Shown: piece after piece, positions 23,083-31,786 of the stretch
Layout: every line of letters begins with the position of its first letter
How positions within the stretch are numbered: position 1 is the stretch's first letter
Assembly (NCBI GenBank): GCA_020631395.1
Contig: JAHDHI010000052.1
Coordinates: 1 to 36,299 of the forward strand
DNA length: 36,299 nt
Origin: Bizionia sp.
GTDB lineage: Bacteria > Bacteroidota > Bacteroidia > Flavobacteriales > Flavobacteriaceae
Direction: 5' to 3'
Notes under the pieces: model-generated
Databases searched by the model: none
The model's input: the letters and a program-made list of their open reading frames with translations, nothing else
What the model was told of the DNA's origin: nothing
Made by a program: the position numbers and the translations under genes

Positions 23083-24120
23083 ATGATGTTTGACATAGCT
23101 ACTACAAGCAACCCTGAATTGGAAGCCTCACTACGAAAAAAAATTGATTCAAAGACCAAACCCATTGGTTCTTTGGGCATCTTGGAGGATTTGGCTTTTA
23201 AGATGGGATGCATCCAAAATACGGAAATTCCAAAAATAGAGCTTCCAACCATAGCTATTTTTGCCGGAGACCATGGCATTGCTGCAAAAGGAGAAGTGAA
23301 CCCTTTTCCACAAGAAGTAACCTCCCAAATGGTATATAATTTCATTAATGGAGGAGCTGCCATAAATGTATTTAGCAAAACCAATGGGTTGAACCTAGAA
23401 ATCATAGATGCAGGAGTAAACCATACGTTTCCCAAAGACTCCAACATTGTAAATGCAAAAATGGCATTTGGCACAAAAAACTATCAATATGAACCAGCCA
23501 TGAGTTTGGGACAATGCAAAGAAGCCTTGAAAAAAGGAAGCGACATTGTTGAAAAAATCCATGACAAAGGTTCCAATACGATTGGGTTTGGTGAAATGGG
23601 GATTGGCAATACGTCTTCCGCCTCACTTCTCATGGCCTATTTCACAAATACTCCCATAGCCACATGTGTGGGTTCGGGAACAGGATTGAACAAAGAAGGC
23701 ATAGGCAAAAAAGCGCAGATTCTTTCTGAAGTCTCTGAGAAATACACCCCCAAAACACCTTTGGATGCCTTGTCTACCTTTGGTGGGTTTGAAATCGCAA
23801 TGCTTTGTGGCTCCATTTTGAAAGCTTCAAGTTTGAAAATGTGCATTGTCATAGACGGTTTCATTGTCACCTCTGCGTTATTGGCTGCAAAAGCCATAAA
23901 CGAAAATGTAATGGATTATTGTGTCTTTGCTCATAATTCCAACGAGCAAGGACATGTCAAGATGTTGGATTTTTTAAATGTCAAACCAATATTGTCGTTA
24001 GGTTTACGATTGGGAGAAGGCACAGGGGCAGCTCTTGCAATTCCTTTATTGAGAGCTTCCGTCAATTTTTTAAACGACATGGCCAGCTTTGAGAGTGCAG
24101 GGGTAAGCAACGAAATATGA
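23083..24120 (+). CDS. cobT: nicotinate-nucleotide-dimethylbenzimidazole phosphoribosyltransferase (345 aa)
   Basis: Makes alpha-ribazole phosphate from nicotinate mononucleotide and the lower-ligand base. Visible motifs are IAIFAGDHGIAAKGE (58-71), TIGFGEMGIGNTSSAS (166-181) and the catalytic Glu312 in LRLGEGTGAALA. The start ATG-ATG directly follows the cobU stop, with no gap. Length is normal. Cytoplasmic. Because the base is supplied externally or made elsewhere, the locus alone does not show whether dimethylbenzimidazole or another benzimidazole is used. Confidence 0.94.
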   Translation: MMFDIATTSNPELEASLRKKIDSKTKPIGSLGILEDLAFKMGCIQNTEIPKIELPTIAIFAGDHGIAAKGEVNPFPQEVTSQMVYNFINGGAAINVFSKTNGLNLEIIDAGVNHTFPKDSNIVNAKMAFGTKNYQYEPAMSLGQCKEALKKGSDIVEKIHDKGSNTIGFGEMGIGNTSSASLLMAYFTNTPIATCVGSGTGLNKEGIGKKAQILSEVSEKYTPKTPLDALSTFGGFEIAMLCGSILKASSLKMCIVIDGFIVTSALLAAKAINENVMDYCVFAHNSNEQGHVKMLDFLNVKPILSLGLRLGEGTGAALAIPLLRASVNFLNDMASFESAGVSNEI

Positions 24121-24172
24121 TGACAATTGTATTTTTCACAAAAAAAGTAGACCAATCAAAATAAAGTTATTT

Positions 24173-24934
24173 ATGAAAAAAGAGCTTCAAGTTTTTTTGA
24201 CGGCCATTATGTTCTTCACAAGGATCCCTTGCCCCAAATGGGTAGATCACAAGCCTGAATATCTAAGAAAAAGTGCAAAGTACTTTTCGTTGGTAGGCAT
24301 AGTTGTAGGCTGCATTGGTGCTTTCGTGTTTTTCTGTTCTTCTTTCATCTTCTCATCCGAAATAGCACTTATGCTCAGCATCTTTTCTACGATATACGTC
24401 ACTGGTGCATTTCATGAAGACGGTTTTGCTGATGTCTGCGACGGACTAGGTGGCGGGTGGACAAAAGAAAAAATCCTTTTAATCATGAAGGATTCTCGAC
24501 TAGGAACCTATGGGACGGTTGGATTGTTGTTGCTCTTGGCCATCAAATTTTCGGCCTTGAGAGAAGTTCCCACTCACTACATCCCATTGGCACTTATCGC
24601 TGGTCATGGCCTAAGTCGCTTCATTGCGACCACACTGCTATACACGCATCCCTATGTTAGGGACACGGAAGACAGCAAGGCCAAACCAGCTGCGAAGGAC
24701 GTAACCATTGGCATGTTGGCTGTAAGTGCGATTATTGGCATATCCCCCCTGTTCTTCTTTAAGACTCCCTATGTTTTTTTGACCATCATCCCCATGTATT
24801 TGGCCAAAGCATATCTAGGAAACAAGTTCAAAAAATGGTTAGGAGGCCAGACTGGAGACTGTGCCGGAGCAGTCCAACAATTATCGGAAGTCGTCTTTTA
24901 TCTAAGCATCGTTGCCCTATGGAAATTTATATAG
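24173..24934 (+). CDS. cobS: adenosylcobinamide-GDP ribazoletransferase, cobalamin synthase (253 aa)
   Basis: Integral membrane enzyme joining adenosylcobinamide-GDP with alpha-ribazole (phosphate) to finish the nucleotide loop. It has several hydrophobic segments, and the conserved acidic metal-binding motif GAFHEDGFADVCDGLGGG lies at about residues 78-95, followed by KDSRLGTYGTVGL. The C-terminal LGGQTGDCAGAVQQL is also typical. It overlaps the downstream cobC by 16 bases, which supports translational coupling. The cobT-cobS gap is 52 bases. Confidence 0.93.
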   Translation: MKKELQVFLTAIMFFTRIPCPKWVDHKPEYLRKSAKYFSLVGIVVGCIGAFVFFCSSFIFSSEIALMLSIFSTIYVTGAFHEDGFADVCDGLGGGWTKEKILLIMKDSRLGTYGTVGLLLLLAIKFSALREVPTHYIPLALIAGHGLSRFIATTLLYTHPYVRDTEDSKAKPAAKDVTIGMLAVSAIIGISPLFFFKTPYVFLTIIPMYLAKAYLGNKFKKWLGGQTGDCAGAVQQLSEVVFYLSIVALWKFI

Positions 24935-25485
24935 TTAGACACACGACCCCCGACATAGAAAAAGGGATTTGCTATGGTCAATCAGATTTGGACTTGGCCC
25001 ATACTTTCCCCGGGGAAGCCAATGCAATCCTAAAAGGGATACCTGGCTATGAAAACTTCAAAGTCATTTCGAGTCCTTTGAAGCGATGTTCTTTGCTGGC
25101 AAAACGTTTTAACGAAACCATGATCGTCGATGACCGTTTGAAAGAACTTGACTTCGGTGATTGGGAACTAAAAAAATGGGACGACATACCAGAGAAGGAC
25201 ATCAATCCTTGGATGCAGGATTTTGTAAACGTTACCGTACCAAATGGAGAATCCTATGTAGATTTGGCATCACGCACAAATGAGTTCTTTGAAGAGTTAA
25301 AACACTCCAACGACGCCAATAACCTCATTGTAGTAACACATGCTGGCGTTATCAGGGCATTTCTTTCAAACCTATTGGGAATACCCTTGAAAAAATCATT
25401 CAGCATCAAGTTGGAATATGGTGACTGCTTTCATTTAAAAAAAGAAGACAATGCATTCAAATTGATGACTCCTGTTGACATTTAA
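24919..25485 (+). CDS. cobC: alpha-ribazole phosphatase-like histidine phosphatase (188 aa)
   Basis: Histidine phosphatase superfamily; in B12 operons it dephosphorylates alpha-ribazole phosphate or adenosylcobalamin phosphate. The catalytic RH motif is IVRHTTPD (Arg7, His8; T in place of the usual G), with KELDFGDWE supplying the acid and VVTHAGVIRAFL the second His. ATG 24919 lies inside the cobS coding end; the in-frame upstream start at 24835 would overlap cobS by 100 bases and is rejected. Its 3' end overlaps the convergent minus-strand Dph6-like gene by 29 bases. Confidence 0.9.
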   Translation: MEIYIVRHTTPDIEKGICYGQSDLDLAHTFPGEANAILKGIPGYENFKVISSPLKRCSLLAKRFNETMIVDDRLKELDFGDWELKKWDDIPEKDINPWMQDFVNVTVPNGESYVDLASRTNEFFEELKHSNDANNLIVVTHAGVIRAFLSNLLGIPLKKSFSIKLEYGDCFHLKKEDNAFKLMTPVDI

Positions 25486-26125
25486 GCTTCAAATCGGCAA
25501 AATTGTAATTGCTCGACTGCTTCTTTTCTACAATTTCCACTTCAATTCTATGTTTGAAGAAGGGTGCATTGACAACGAGGGTATGAAATTCCCCATTTTC
25601 TCCACAAACGTCAACTCCCTTGTTTTCCAAATCGTCAATTAATGCTTCATCAATTGTTCTTCCCAAGAATTCGGGGCCTAAACATTGATTGCAAGATACA
25701 ATCATGGCTTCTAAACCTGTAGCGATCATATCCAAGACCAATTGTTTTCTGTTACCTTGCCATAAGGGCAAAACTGCTTTTAAATTTGCTGCCTGTGCAA
25801 CCTTTTCTTCCCAAGCACGATGCGATTCTATGTCTATGTCTCCAAAGATGGCGTGCGTTATGGGAAACGTCTTTGCCAATTGTTTCAGATTCTCGATGTA
25901 ATTCTCTTCGTAATCTTTCCATGTACTATTGAAGAAATGAATGGGCACACCCATGGCATTCGCCTGTGCTTCCAGAATTTCCTTGGTAATGCCGTGGGAA
26001 CGAGAACGGTCACCAAATTCGTTCATCACATTTAAAAGCACTGTTGGCCCATAACCTTGTTCGACAGCTTTATAATAGGCATAACAGCTATCTTTACCTC
26101 CACTCCAAGAACATAAAAAATTCAT
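25457..26125 (-). CDS. Dph6-type PP-loop ATP pyrophosphatase, paralogue 2 (222 aa)
   Basis: The N-terminal PP-loop is canonical: WSGGKDSCYAYYKA. Further family blocks are HAIFGDIDIESHRAWEE, KAVLPLWQGNRKQLV, MIVSCNQCLGPEFLGRTID and VCGENGEFHTLV. It belongs to the same family as the gene at 19467, but the two are clearly divergent (different PP-loop, different central region). The reaction class is ATP-dependent amidation; the true diphthamide substrate does not exist in bacteria. It sits inside the B12 locus between cobC (3' ends overlap by 29 bases) and the divergent BtuF-like gene, 86 bases away. A role tied to corrinoids is inference from position only. Confidence 0.87.
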   Translation of the reverse strand: MNFLCSWSGGKDSCYAYYKAVEQGYGPTVLLNVMNEFGDRSRSHGITKEILEAQANAMGVPIHFFNSTWKDYEENYIENLKQLAKTFPITHAIFGDIDIESHRAWEEKVAQAANLKAVLPLWQGNRKQLVLDMIATGLEAMIVSCNQCLGPEFLGRTIDEALIDDLENKGVDVCGENGEFHTLVVNAPFFKHRIEVEIVEKKQSSNYNFADLKLKCQQESSI

Positions 26126-26211
26126 TCAAACGTATTTTGATTGGTCAAAAATAGCCTTAAACCTCCTGTATTACAAAAAAAATGAAGACCTTTGAGTCTT
26201 ATTGAAAAAAT

Positions 26212-27354
26212 ATGCGAAACTTATTTCTTTTATTGTTGGGTGTTTTTCTAATAACGGGATGCAAAGACGAGAAAAAAAGTACGATTCCCATTGTGGAACA
26301 AACAGAAATTGTTCCCGTGGAAATCAAATATGCCAAGGGGTTTACGATGTATCACCATGAGACCCATACGGAGATAATAGTTACTTCTGCATGGCCAAAC
26401 AGCAAGGAGACCTTTCGTTACCTTTTGGTCAAGGAAGGGGAAAACACGCCCGAATATGAAGAAAGGGACGTTATCGTCAAGATGCCCATCGAAAAATTGG
26501 TTGCCATGTCCACCACCAACATTCCAGCTTTGGAATATTTGAATGTAGACGACAAATTGGTAGGTTTTCCAAACACCAACTACATTTCTTCCGAAAAGAC
26601 GAGAACCAATGTAGAAAATGGCAACATCAAAGACCTCAACAACGATTTGGAAATAAATATGGAACTCCTATTGGAGTTGCAACCCGATCTGGTCATTGGT
26701 TTCTCGGTAAATGGGAACAACAAGACCTTGAATCAAATAGAAAAATTTGGAATCCCAGTGGTCTTGGATGGAGCTTGGACGGAACATCATCCATTGGGAC
26801 GTGCCGAATGGATAAAGTTCATAGCTGCTTTTTTCGACAAAGGAGATGAAGCCGACAAAATATTCAACACGATAGAAACCGATTACCTGAAAGCAAAATC
26901 AACAGCTATGGAAGTTAACGAAAGACCAGTCGTGTTTTCTGGTTCCATGTTCAAGGACGTTTGGAACATCCCCGGAGGCAAGAGCTTTGTCGCAAAATAC
27001 TTGGAAGACGCCAATACGGACTATCTATGGAAAGATGACGATTCCAATGGAAGCCTTCAATTAAATTTCGAAAATGTATTGGAGAAAGCTCAAAATGCAG
27101 AATTGTGGATAGGAGCCGGTAGTTTTAAGAACAAGGCCGAAATGTTGGAAAAGCACAAAGGCTATTCGTTTTTCAATGCTTACAAGAATAGCGACATATA
27201 TACCTATACCAACAAAATAGGTCCAGAAGGAGGTCTTCTTTATTTTGAATTGGGACCGTTGAGACCGGATCTCATCTTGAAAGACGTCATAGATATTTCG
27301 CATCCGGGACTTTTAAAGGATTACGAACCCTTCTTTTTTAAACGTTTAGAATAA
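26212..27354 (+). CDS. ABC transporter substrate-binding lipoprotein, BtuF-like (380 aa)
   Basis: Class III periplasmic binding protein for the neighbouring permease and ATPase. The lipobox LITGC puts the acylated cysteine at residue 17. Family features include KLVAMSTTNIPALEYLNVDDKLVGF, DLNNDLEINMELLLELQPDLVIGF and a long linking helix, as in BtuF and siderophore-binding proteins. Context (permease abutting, B12 synthesis genes upstream) favours cobalamin or cobinamide as ligand; haem or siderophore cannot be ruled out. The TTG start of the permease gene follows the stop directly, so the three transporter genes form one unit. Confidence 0.85.
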   Translation: MRNLFLLLLGVFLITGCKDEKKSTIPIVEQTEIVPVEIKYAKGFTMYHHETHTEIIVTSAWPNSKETFRYLLVKEGENTPEYEERDVIVKMPIEKLVAMSTTNIPALEYLNVDDKLVGFPNTNYISSEKTRTNVENGNIKDLNNDLEINMELLLELQPDLVIGFSVNGNNKTLNQIEKFGIPVVLDGAWTEHHPLGRAEWIKFIAAFFDKGDEADKIFNTIETDYLKAKSTAMEVNERPVVFSGSMFKDVWNIPGGKSFVAKYLEDANTDYLWKDDDSNGSLQLNFENVLEKAQNAELWIGAGSFKNKAEMLEKHKGYSFFNAYKNSDIYTYTNKIGPEGGLLYFELGPLRPDLILKDVIDISHPGLLKDYEPFFFKRLE

Positions 27355-28386
27355 TTGCCAAACACGAAAACATACAAGACCGCTTTTCTAGTATTGGCCA
27401 CATTGCTAATTGCTTTCTTCTTTTTGAACATAAGCCTGGGCTCCGTGCACATTCCTACAAAGGACATTTTCAACAGCTTGCTAGGAGGTGCACTTGAAAA
27501 CAAGTCTTGGCAATACATCATTCAGGATTATAGGCTTCCCAAAGCCATCACTGCCATAATCGTAGGCTCTGGTTTGGGTATCTCAGGTCTATTGATGCAG
27601 ACCTTGTTTCGCAACCCTTTGGCGGGTCCCTTTGTTTTGGGCATCACATCCGGAGCTAGCCTTGGTGTCGCTCTCGTTATCATGGGAACTTCAGCTTTGG
27701 GAGGTATTTTCACAGCAGTACTCATATCCAAATGGAGTTATGTCTTGGCTGCCAGTTTGGGAAGCTTCCTCGTCTTGCTTACGGTATTGATAGTATCGTC
27801 GAGAGTAAGGGATACAATGGCAATACTCATCATAGGTTTGATGTTTGGAAGCATAACTGCAGCTGTGGTTAGCGTACTCTCCTACTTTAGTTCGGCAGAA
27901 GAATTGCAACAATACATATTTTGGGGATTTGGTAGTCTAGGAAATTTGCAATGGGACGAACTCAAGATATTCTTTGCCATCTACTGCATTGGAATAGTCT
28001 TCAGCATTGCATCCATAAAAGGTCTGAATACGCTCTTGTTAGGTGAGAACTATGCGAAGAGCCTGGGACTGAACATCAAACAAAGTCGTTTGATCATTAT
28101 CATAGCCACAAGTTTGCTGGCAGGAACCATTACCGCCTTTGCCGGCCCCATAGCTTTCATTGGGTTGGCCATTCCCCACATTACTCGACAAGTATTCCAC
28201 ACCTCCAACCATAAGGTCTTGTTGCCTGCCGTTTTTTTGTTTGGGGCCATTGTAATGCTTGTTTGCGATAGCATTGCACAATTGCCAAATACGGACTATA
28301 CCTTGCCAATTAATGCCATAACATCGTTGATTGGTGCACCAGTCGTGGTATGGCTCTTGGTAAGAAAGAAAAAAATGCTTTTTTAA
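27355..28386 (+). CDS. FecCD-family ABC transporter permease, BtuC-like (343 aa, TTG start)
   Basis: Multi-pass inner-membrane permease with about ten hydrophobic segments. Diagnostic blocks: LGSVHIPTKDIF, DYRLPKAITAIIVGSGLGISGLLMQ, RNPLAGPFVLGITSGASLG, GLMFGSITAAVVSVLSYFSSAEELQQYIFWGFGSL and the cytoplasmic coupling region AGPIAFIGLAIPHITRQ. The TTG immediately follows the upstream stop and no ATG lies near the N-terminus, so TTG is the likely start; translational coupling would explain a weak start codon. Substrate by context is a corrinoid. Confidence 0.88.
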   Translation: MPNTKTYKTAFLVLATLLIAFFFLNISLGSVHIPTKDIFNSLLGGALENKSWQYIIQDYRLPKAITAIIVGSGLGISGLLMQTLFRNPLAGPFVLGITSGASLGVALVIMGTSALGGIFTAVLISKWSYVLAASLGSFLVLLTVLIVSSRVRDTMAILIIGLMFGSITAAVVSVLSYFSSAEELQQYIFWGFGSLGNLQWDELKIFFAIYCIGIVFSIASIKGLNTLLLGENYAKSLGLNIKQSRLIIIIATSLLAGTITAFAGPIAFIGLAIPHITRQVFHTSNHKVLLPAVFLFGAIVMLVCDSIAQLPNTDYTLPINAITSLIGAPVVVWLLVRKKKMLF

Positions 28387-28390
28387 AACA

Positions 28391-29185
28391 TTGAAAGAAG
28401 AGAATCGACATACAATACTAGAAACCAAAGGACTCTCCATTGGTTATACTTCTAAAAGAGCGGTGACCTCCATTGCCTCCAACATAAACTTGGAATTGCA
28501 TGAAGGTGAATTGGTAGGCCTGGTTGGCGCCAACGGCATTGGAAAATCCACATTGTTGCGAACGCTTACTCGCGTTCAACAACCTTTGAAGGGGAACATT
28601 TCGATTCACTCAAAAATCTTGAACACCTACAATAGCATTGACTTGGCAAAGGTTTTGAGTTTGGTACTTACAGAAACAGTGGCATCCAAAAACCTATCCG
28701 TTTTCGAGTTGGTGGCCTTGGGCAGGCAACCCTACACCAATTGGGTGGGTAACCTGTCTGAAACTGACATCGACATCGTTAACAGCGCTCTTGCACAAAC
28801 CAACATTCAAGAGTTGAAACATAAAAAATGCTACGAACTCAGCGATGGACAATTGCAAAAGGTAATGATTGCCCGCGCTTTGTCTCAAGACACCTCAATC
28901 ATCGTCTTGGATGAACCTACTACACATCTAGACATGTATCACAAAGCCTACATCTTGAAATTGCTTCAAAAGTTGACCAAGGAAACTAACAAGACCATTT
29001 TGTTTTCCTCGCATGAAATAGATTTGGCCATCCAATTATGCGACAAGCTCATTGTAATGACCAAAGACGGGATTGTTACCGACTCCCCAAAAAACCTAAT
29101 ACAACAAGGTGCCTTCAACAGTCTATTCCCAAAAGATTTGATAATATTCGATGAAGTTACGGGAAGCTTTAGAGTGAACAAATAA
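28391..29185 (+). CDS. ABC transporter ATP-binding protein, BtuD-like (264 aa, TTG start)
   Basis: Cytoplasmic ATPase of the importer. Walker A GANGIGKST (46-54), signature ELSDGQLQ (LSDGQ at 150-154, a D in place of the second G of LSGGQ), Walker B IIVLDEPTTHLD (170-181) and the H-loop FSSHE are present. The TTG start is 4 bases after the permease stop, the second non-ATG start in this operon. Length is normal. With the binding lipoprotein and permease it makes a complete type II importer beside the B12 salvage genes. Confidence 0.9.
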   Translation: MKEENRHTILETKGLSIGYTSKRAVTSIASNINLELHEGELVGLVGANGIGKSTLLRTLTRVQQPLKGNISIHSKILNTYNSIDLAKVLSLVLTETVASKNLSVFELVALGRQPYTNWVGNLSETDIDIVNSALAQTNIQELKHKKCYELSDGQLQKVMIARALSQDTSIIVLDEPTTHLDMYHKAYILKLLQKLTKETNKTILFSSHEIDLAIQLCDKLIVMTKDGIVTDSPKNLIQQGAFNSLFPKDLIIFDEVTGSFRVNK

Positions 29186-29230
29186 AAGTAAACTTGAGGC
29201 TTTCCACATTCTCCATTCAACTAAAAAAAT

Positions 29231-29238
29231 TATCTTTG
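29231..29238 (+). promoter_or_regulatory. Bacteroidota -7 promoter box of rmuC
   Basis: TATCTTTG, an exact TAnnTTTG match, 19 bases before the rmuC ATG. Confidence 0.55.
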
Positions 29239-29257
29239 GTGTAAATTCTATCCATAA

Positions 29258-30643
29258 ATGAACGACAACCTCATTCTTATTCTTGCAGTACTTGTTTCCG
29301 CGGCCATTGGAGGCTATTTGGGAATGCTTTTTTCCAAACTAAAAAGCAAAGGCGAAAAAAGCACGTTGGAAGAACGCAACAACAACCTACAACTACAATT
29401 AAATGATTTAAAACAACTTTCGGAAGCTGAAAAAATAGAATTAGGAGAGCGCTTCAACACGCAATTGGAGGAATTGCGTGGCATGGTTTCCAAAACAGAA
29501 AGAGAACGTGATCATTTCAGAGATGAAAGAGAAGGATTGAACATCGAATTGGCACAACGCAATTCGGAATTTGAAAACCTTCAACAATTGAGTTTGAAGA
29601 AAGATGAGGAATTGGAAGAACGACAAGCACAACTTCGCAAGGACTTTGAAATTCTAGCGACCAAGATATTGGATGAGAAATCGGAAAAATTCACGCTTCA
29701 GAACAAAGAAAACATCAAAAACATCCTAAATCCTTTGCATGAAAAGATCCAAACGTTCGAAAAGAAGGTCGATGACACCCAAAAGGAAAGCATAAGCATG
29801 CATTCGGCTTTGAAGGAACAATTGCTGGGGTTGAAGGATTTAAACCTCCAAATGACGAAAGAAGCCACCAATTTGACAAAGGCTTTGAAAGGCGATAGCA
29901 AAATGCAAGGAAATTGGGGAGAGTTGGTCTTGGAGCGCGTATTGGAAAAATCGGGATTGGAAAAAGACAGGGAATACTACGTGCAACAAAACTTCACCTT
30001 GGACGATGGTTCCCGTGCCTTGCCAGATGTGGTATTGCACCTTCCTGACAGCAAGAAGATGATTATAGATTCCAAAGTTTCCTTGACCGATTATGAACGT
30101 TACGTCAATGCCAATGAAGATGAGAGAGCCATTTACTTGAAAGCTCACATAAATTCCATAAAAAGACACGTAGAACAGCTTTCCGACAAGAACTATCAAG
30201 ATCTATACGATATCGAATCTCCGGATTTCGTGTTGCTGTTCATTCCCATAGAACCTGCATTTGCCATAGCCATCAATGAGGACAATTCACTATACAACAA
30301 AGCCTTCGAACGCAATATCGTAATAGTGACGCCTTCCACGCTTCTGGCTACCTTGCGTACCATAGATACGATGTGGAACAACGAAAAACAACAACGCAAT
30401 GCCATTGAGATTGCCAAACAAGCCGGTGCCTTGTACGACAAGTTCGAAGGCCTGGTAAAGGACCTTACCGGTGTTGGGAAGAAGATAGACTCGGCAAAGG
30501 CAGATTATTCGGCCGCAATGAACAAATTGGTGGACGGTAGAGGTAATTTGATTACTAGCGTTGAAAAGTTGAAGAAAATGGGTGCCAAGGCAAAAAAGGC
30601 CCTTCCCGAATCCATCATAAAACGCGCTGAGGAAGAAAATTAA
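29258..30643 (+). CDS. rmuC: DNA recombination protein RmuC (461 aa)
   Basis: RmuC-family protein, predicted nuclease-like and linked to limiting inversions and recombination at repeats. A short N-terminal transmembrane helix (LILILAVLVSAAIGGYLGML) is followed by a long coiled coil (about 30-160) and the RmuC domain (about 165-430) with SKMQGNWGELVLERVLEKSGL, LPDVVLHLPDSKKMIIDSKVSL and SPDFVLLFIPIEPAFAIA. Length is normal. It stands alone with its own -7 box. The molecular activity of the family is not settled. Confidence 0.93.
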   Translation: MNDNLILILAVLVSAAIGGYLGMLFSKLKSKGEKSTLEERNNNLQLQLNDLKQLSEAEKIELGERFNTQLEELRGMVSKTERERDHFRDEREGLNIELAQRNSEFENLQQLSLKKDEELEERQAQLRKDFEILATKILDEKSEKFTLQNKENIKNILNPLHEKIQTFEKKVDDTQKESISMHSALKEQLLGLKDLNLQMTKEATNLTKALKGDSKMQGNWGELVLERVLEKSGLEKDREYYVQQNFTLDDGSRALPDVVLHLPDSKKMIIDSKVSLTDYERYVNANEDERAIYLKAHINSIKRHVEQLSDKNYQDLYDIESPDFVLLFIPIEPAFAIAINEDNSLYNKAFERNIVIVTPSTLLATLRTIDTMWNNEKQQRNAIEIAKQAGALYDKFEGLVKDLTGVGKKIDSAKADYSAAMNKLVDGRGNLITSVEKLKKMGAKAKKALPESIIKRAEEEN

Positions 30644-30754
30644 TCGCGTTTTGATTTTAGTCAATGAATATGGCTTTTCAATGCAATCGCTTTTATTGCT
30701 GCGAGGCCTTAGCAAAAATCATAAACCAGAATACAACGCTCTAATACGACATTT

Positions 30755-31315
30755 ATGAACACATACAAAACAGTAGATGCCTCACGCATTAGCATTTCGG
30801 AATTGATGTTGCCGTCTCATTCCAACTTCAGTGGAAAGATACACGGTGGCTACATCCTCAATCTCATGGATCAAATTGCATTTGCATGTGCTTCAAAGCA
30901 CTCCAAGACCTATTGTGTCACTGCTTCTGTGGATACCGTCGATTTTCTCAACCCCATCGAAGTTGGTGAATTGGTGACAATGAAAGCGTCTGTAAACTAT
31001 GTTGGCAAGACGTCCATGGTAGTAGGCATTCGGGTTGAGGCAGAGCACATCCAATCTGGAAAGACAAAGCATTGCAACTCTTCGTACTTTACCATGGTAG
31101 CCAAGAACGACAAAGGCAAATCCGTTGACGTCCCTGGTTTGATTCTCAATGACAAGACAGAGGTCAAACGCTTTTTGAAGTCTTTGAAACGAACCAAAAC
31201 CAAAAAGCAACGCCAATTGGAATTCAATCATAAAAACTTTTCGTTCAAAGATTATCTTTCCCAACTGGAAGGCTATAAAGTCAAAATAGAATTGCCTGAC
31301 AATTACGAGCTCTAA
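30755..31315 (+). CDS. acyl-CoA thioesterase, hotdog fold (186 aa)
   Basis: Hydrolyses acyl-CoA to free acid and CoA. The hotdog helix motif KIHGGYILNLMDQIAFACASKH is that of the YciA/BFIT-like acyl-CoA hydrolase group, followed by CVTASVDTVDFLNPIEVGE and the strand VGKTSMVVGIRVEAE. The C-terminal ~40 residues (KRTKTKKQRQLEFNHKNFSFKDYL) are basic and helical. Single domain; the functional enzyme is probably a trimer of dimers or similar. There are 111 bases between this gene and rmuC, with no recognisable feature. Confidence 0.9.
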   Translation: MNTYKTVDASRISISELMLPSHSNFSGKIHGGYILNLMDQIAFACASKHSKTYCVTASVDTVDFLNPIEVGELVTMKASVNYVGKTSMVVGIRVEAEHIQSGKTKHCNSSYFTMVAKNDKGKSVDVPGLILNDKTEVKRFLKSLKRTKTKKQRQLEFNHKNFSFKDYLSQLEGYKVKIELPDNYEL

Positions 31316-31390
31316 TAATTTTATGATTTTACCAAAAACGTTAGATTTTTTATATATTTTGTCGTTGATTAAATTCAAAATACAAAAGCT

Positions 31391-31777
31391 ATGAAAAAAA
31401 AATATTGGATTATCCTCCTAATAGTGATTTTAGGGGCATATTTTGGCTATAGTTACATATACCAAGATCACAGGGACATCGAAACCGAGAAACCTGAATT
31501 CGTTGTAACTTCCGATGCCATCAACAAAGAGTTTCAAGACAATTCCACAACGGCTGAAACCAAGTATTTGAACAAAACCATGGAGGTTAGTGGTGCCATA
31601 ACCGAAATCACAAAAACAGACATTACATTAAACAATACCATTTTTTGTAATTTGAGTGAAGGTTATGAGACTACTAATCTCAGAATAAACGACAACCTGA
31701 CAATCAAAGGCCGTTGCATTGGCTATGACGACCTGTTGGAACTTGTCAAATTAGATCAATGTAGTATTAAAAACTAA
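31391..31777 (+). CDS. membrane-anchored OB-fold (tRNA_anti-like) protein (128 aa)
   Basis: One N-terminal transmembrane anchor (residues 5-20, YWIILLIVILGAYFGYSYIY) and a periplasmic domain that looks like a tRNA_anti-like OB fold: TAETKYLNKTMEVSGAITEITK ... TIFCNLSE ... INDNLTIKGRCIGYDDLL. The pattern 'K-x-v-x-v-x-G-x-i' then 'G-x-C-x-G-x-d' is shared by small Bacteroidota OB-fold proteins. First gene of a four-gene operon: 9 bases to the DUF5777 gene. The name 'tRNA_anti-like' is a fold name; a nucleic-acid role outside the membrane is unlikely. Confidence 0.75.
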   Translation: MKKKYWIILLIVILGAYFGYSYIYQDHRDIETEKPEFVVTSDAINKEFQDNSTTAETKYLNKTMEVSGAITEITKTDITLNNTIFCNLSEGYETTNLRINDNLTIKGRCIGYDDLLELVKLDQCSIKN

Positions 31778-31786
31778 ACAAAAACC

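Noticed and set aside
24835-24918. Longer start for cobC
   Set aside because: It would overlap the cobS coding end by 100 bases and put 28 unrelated residues before the IVRH catalytic motif.
27691-28440. Minus-strand ORFs opposite the permease gene, up to 133 residues
   Set aside because: They are complementary to FecCD motifs; their composition is a reflection of the permease codons.
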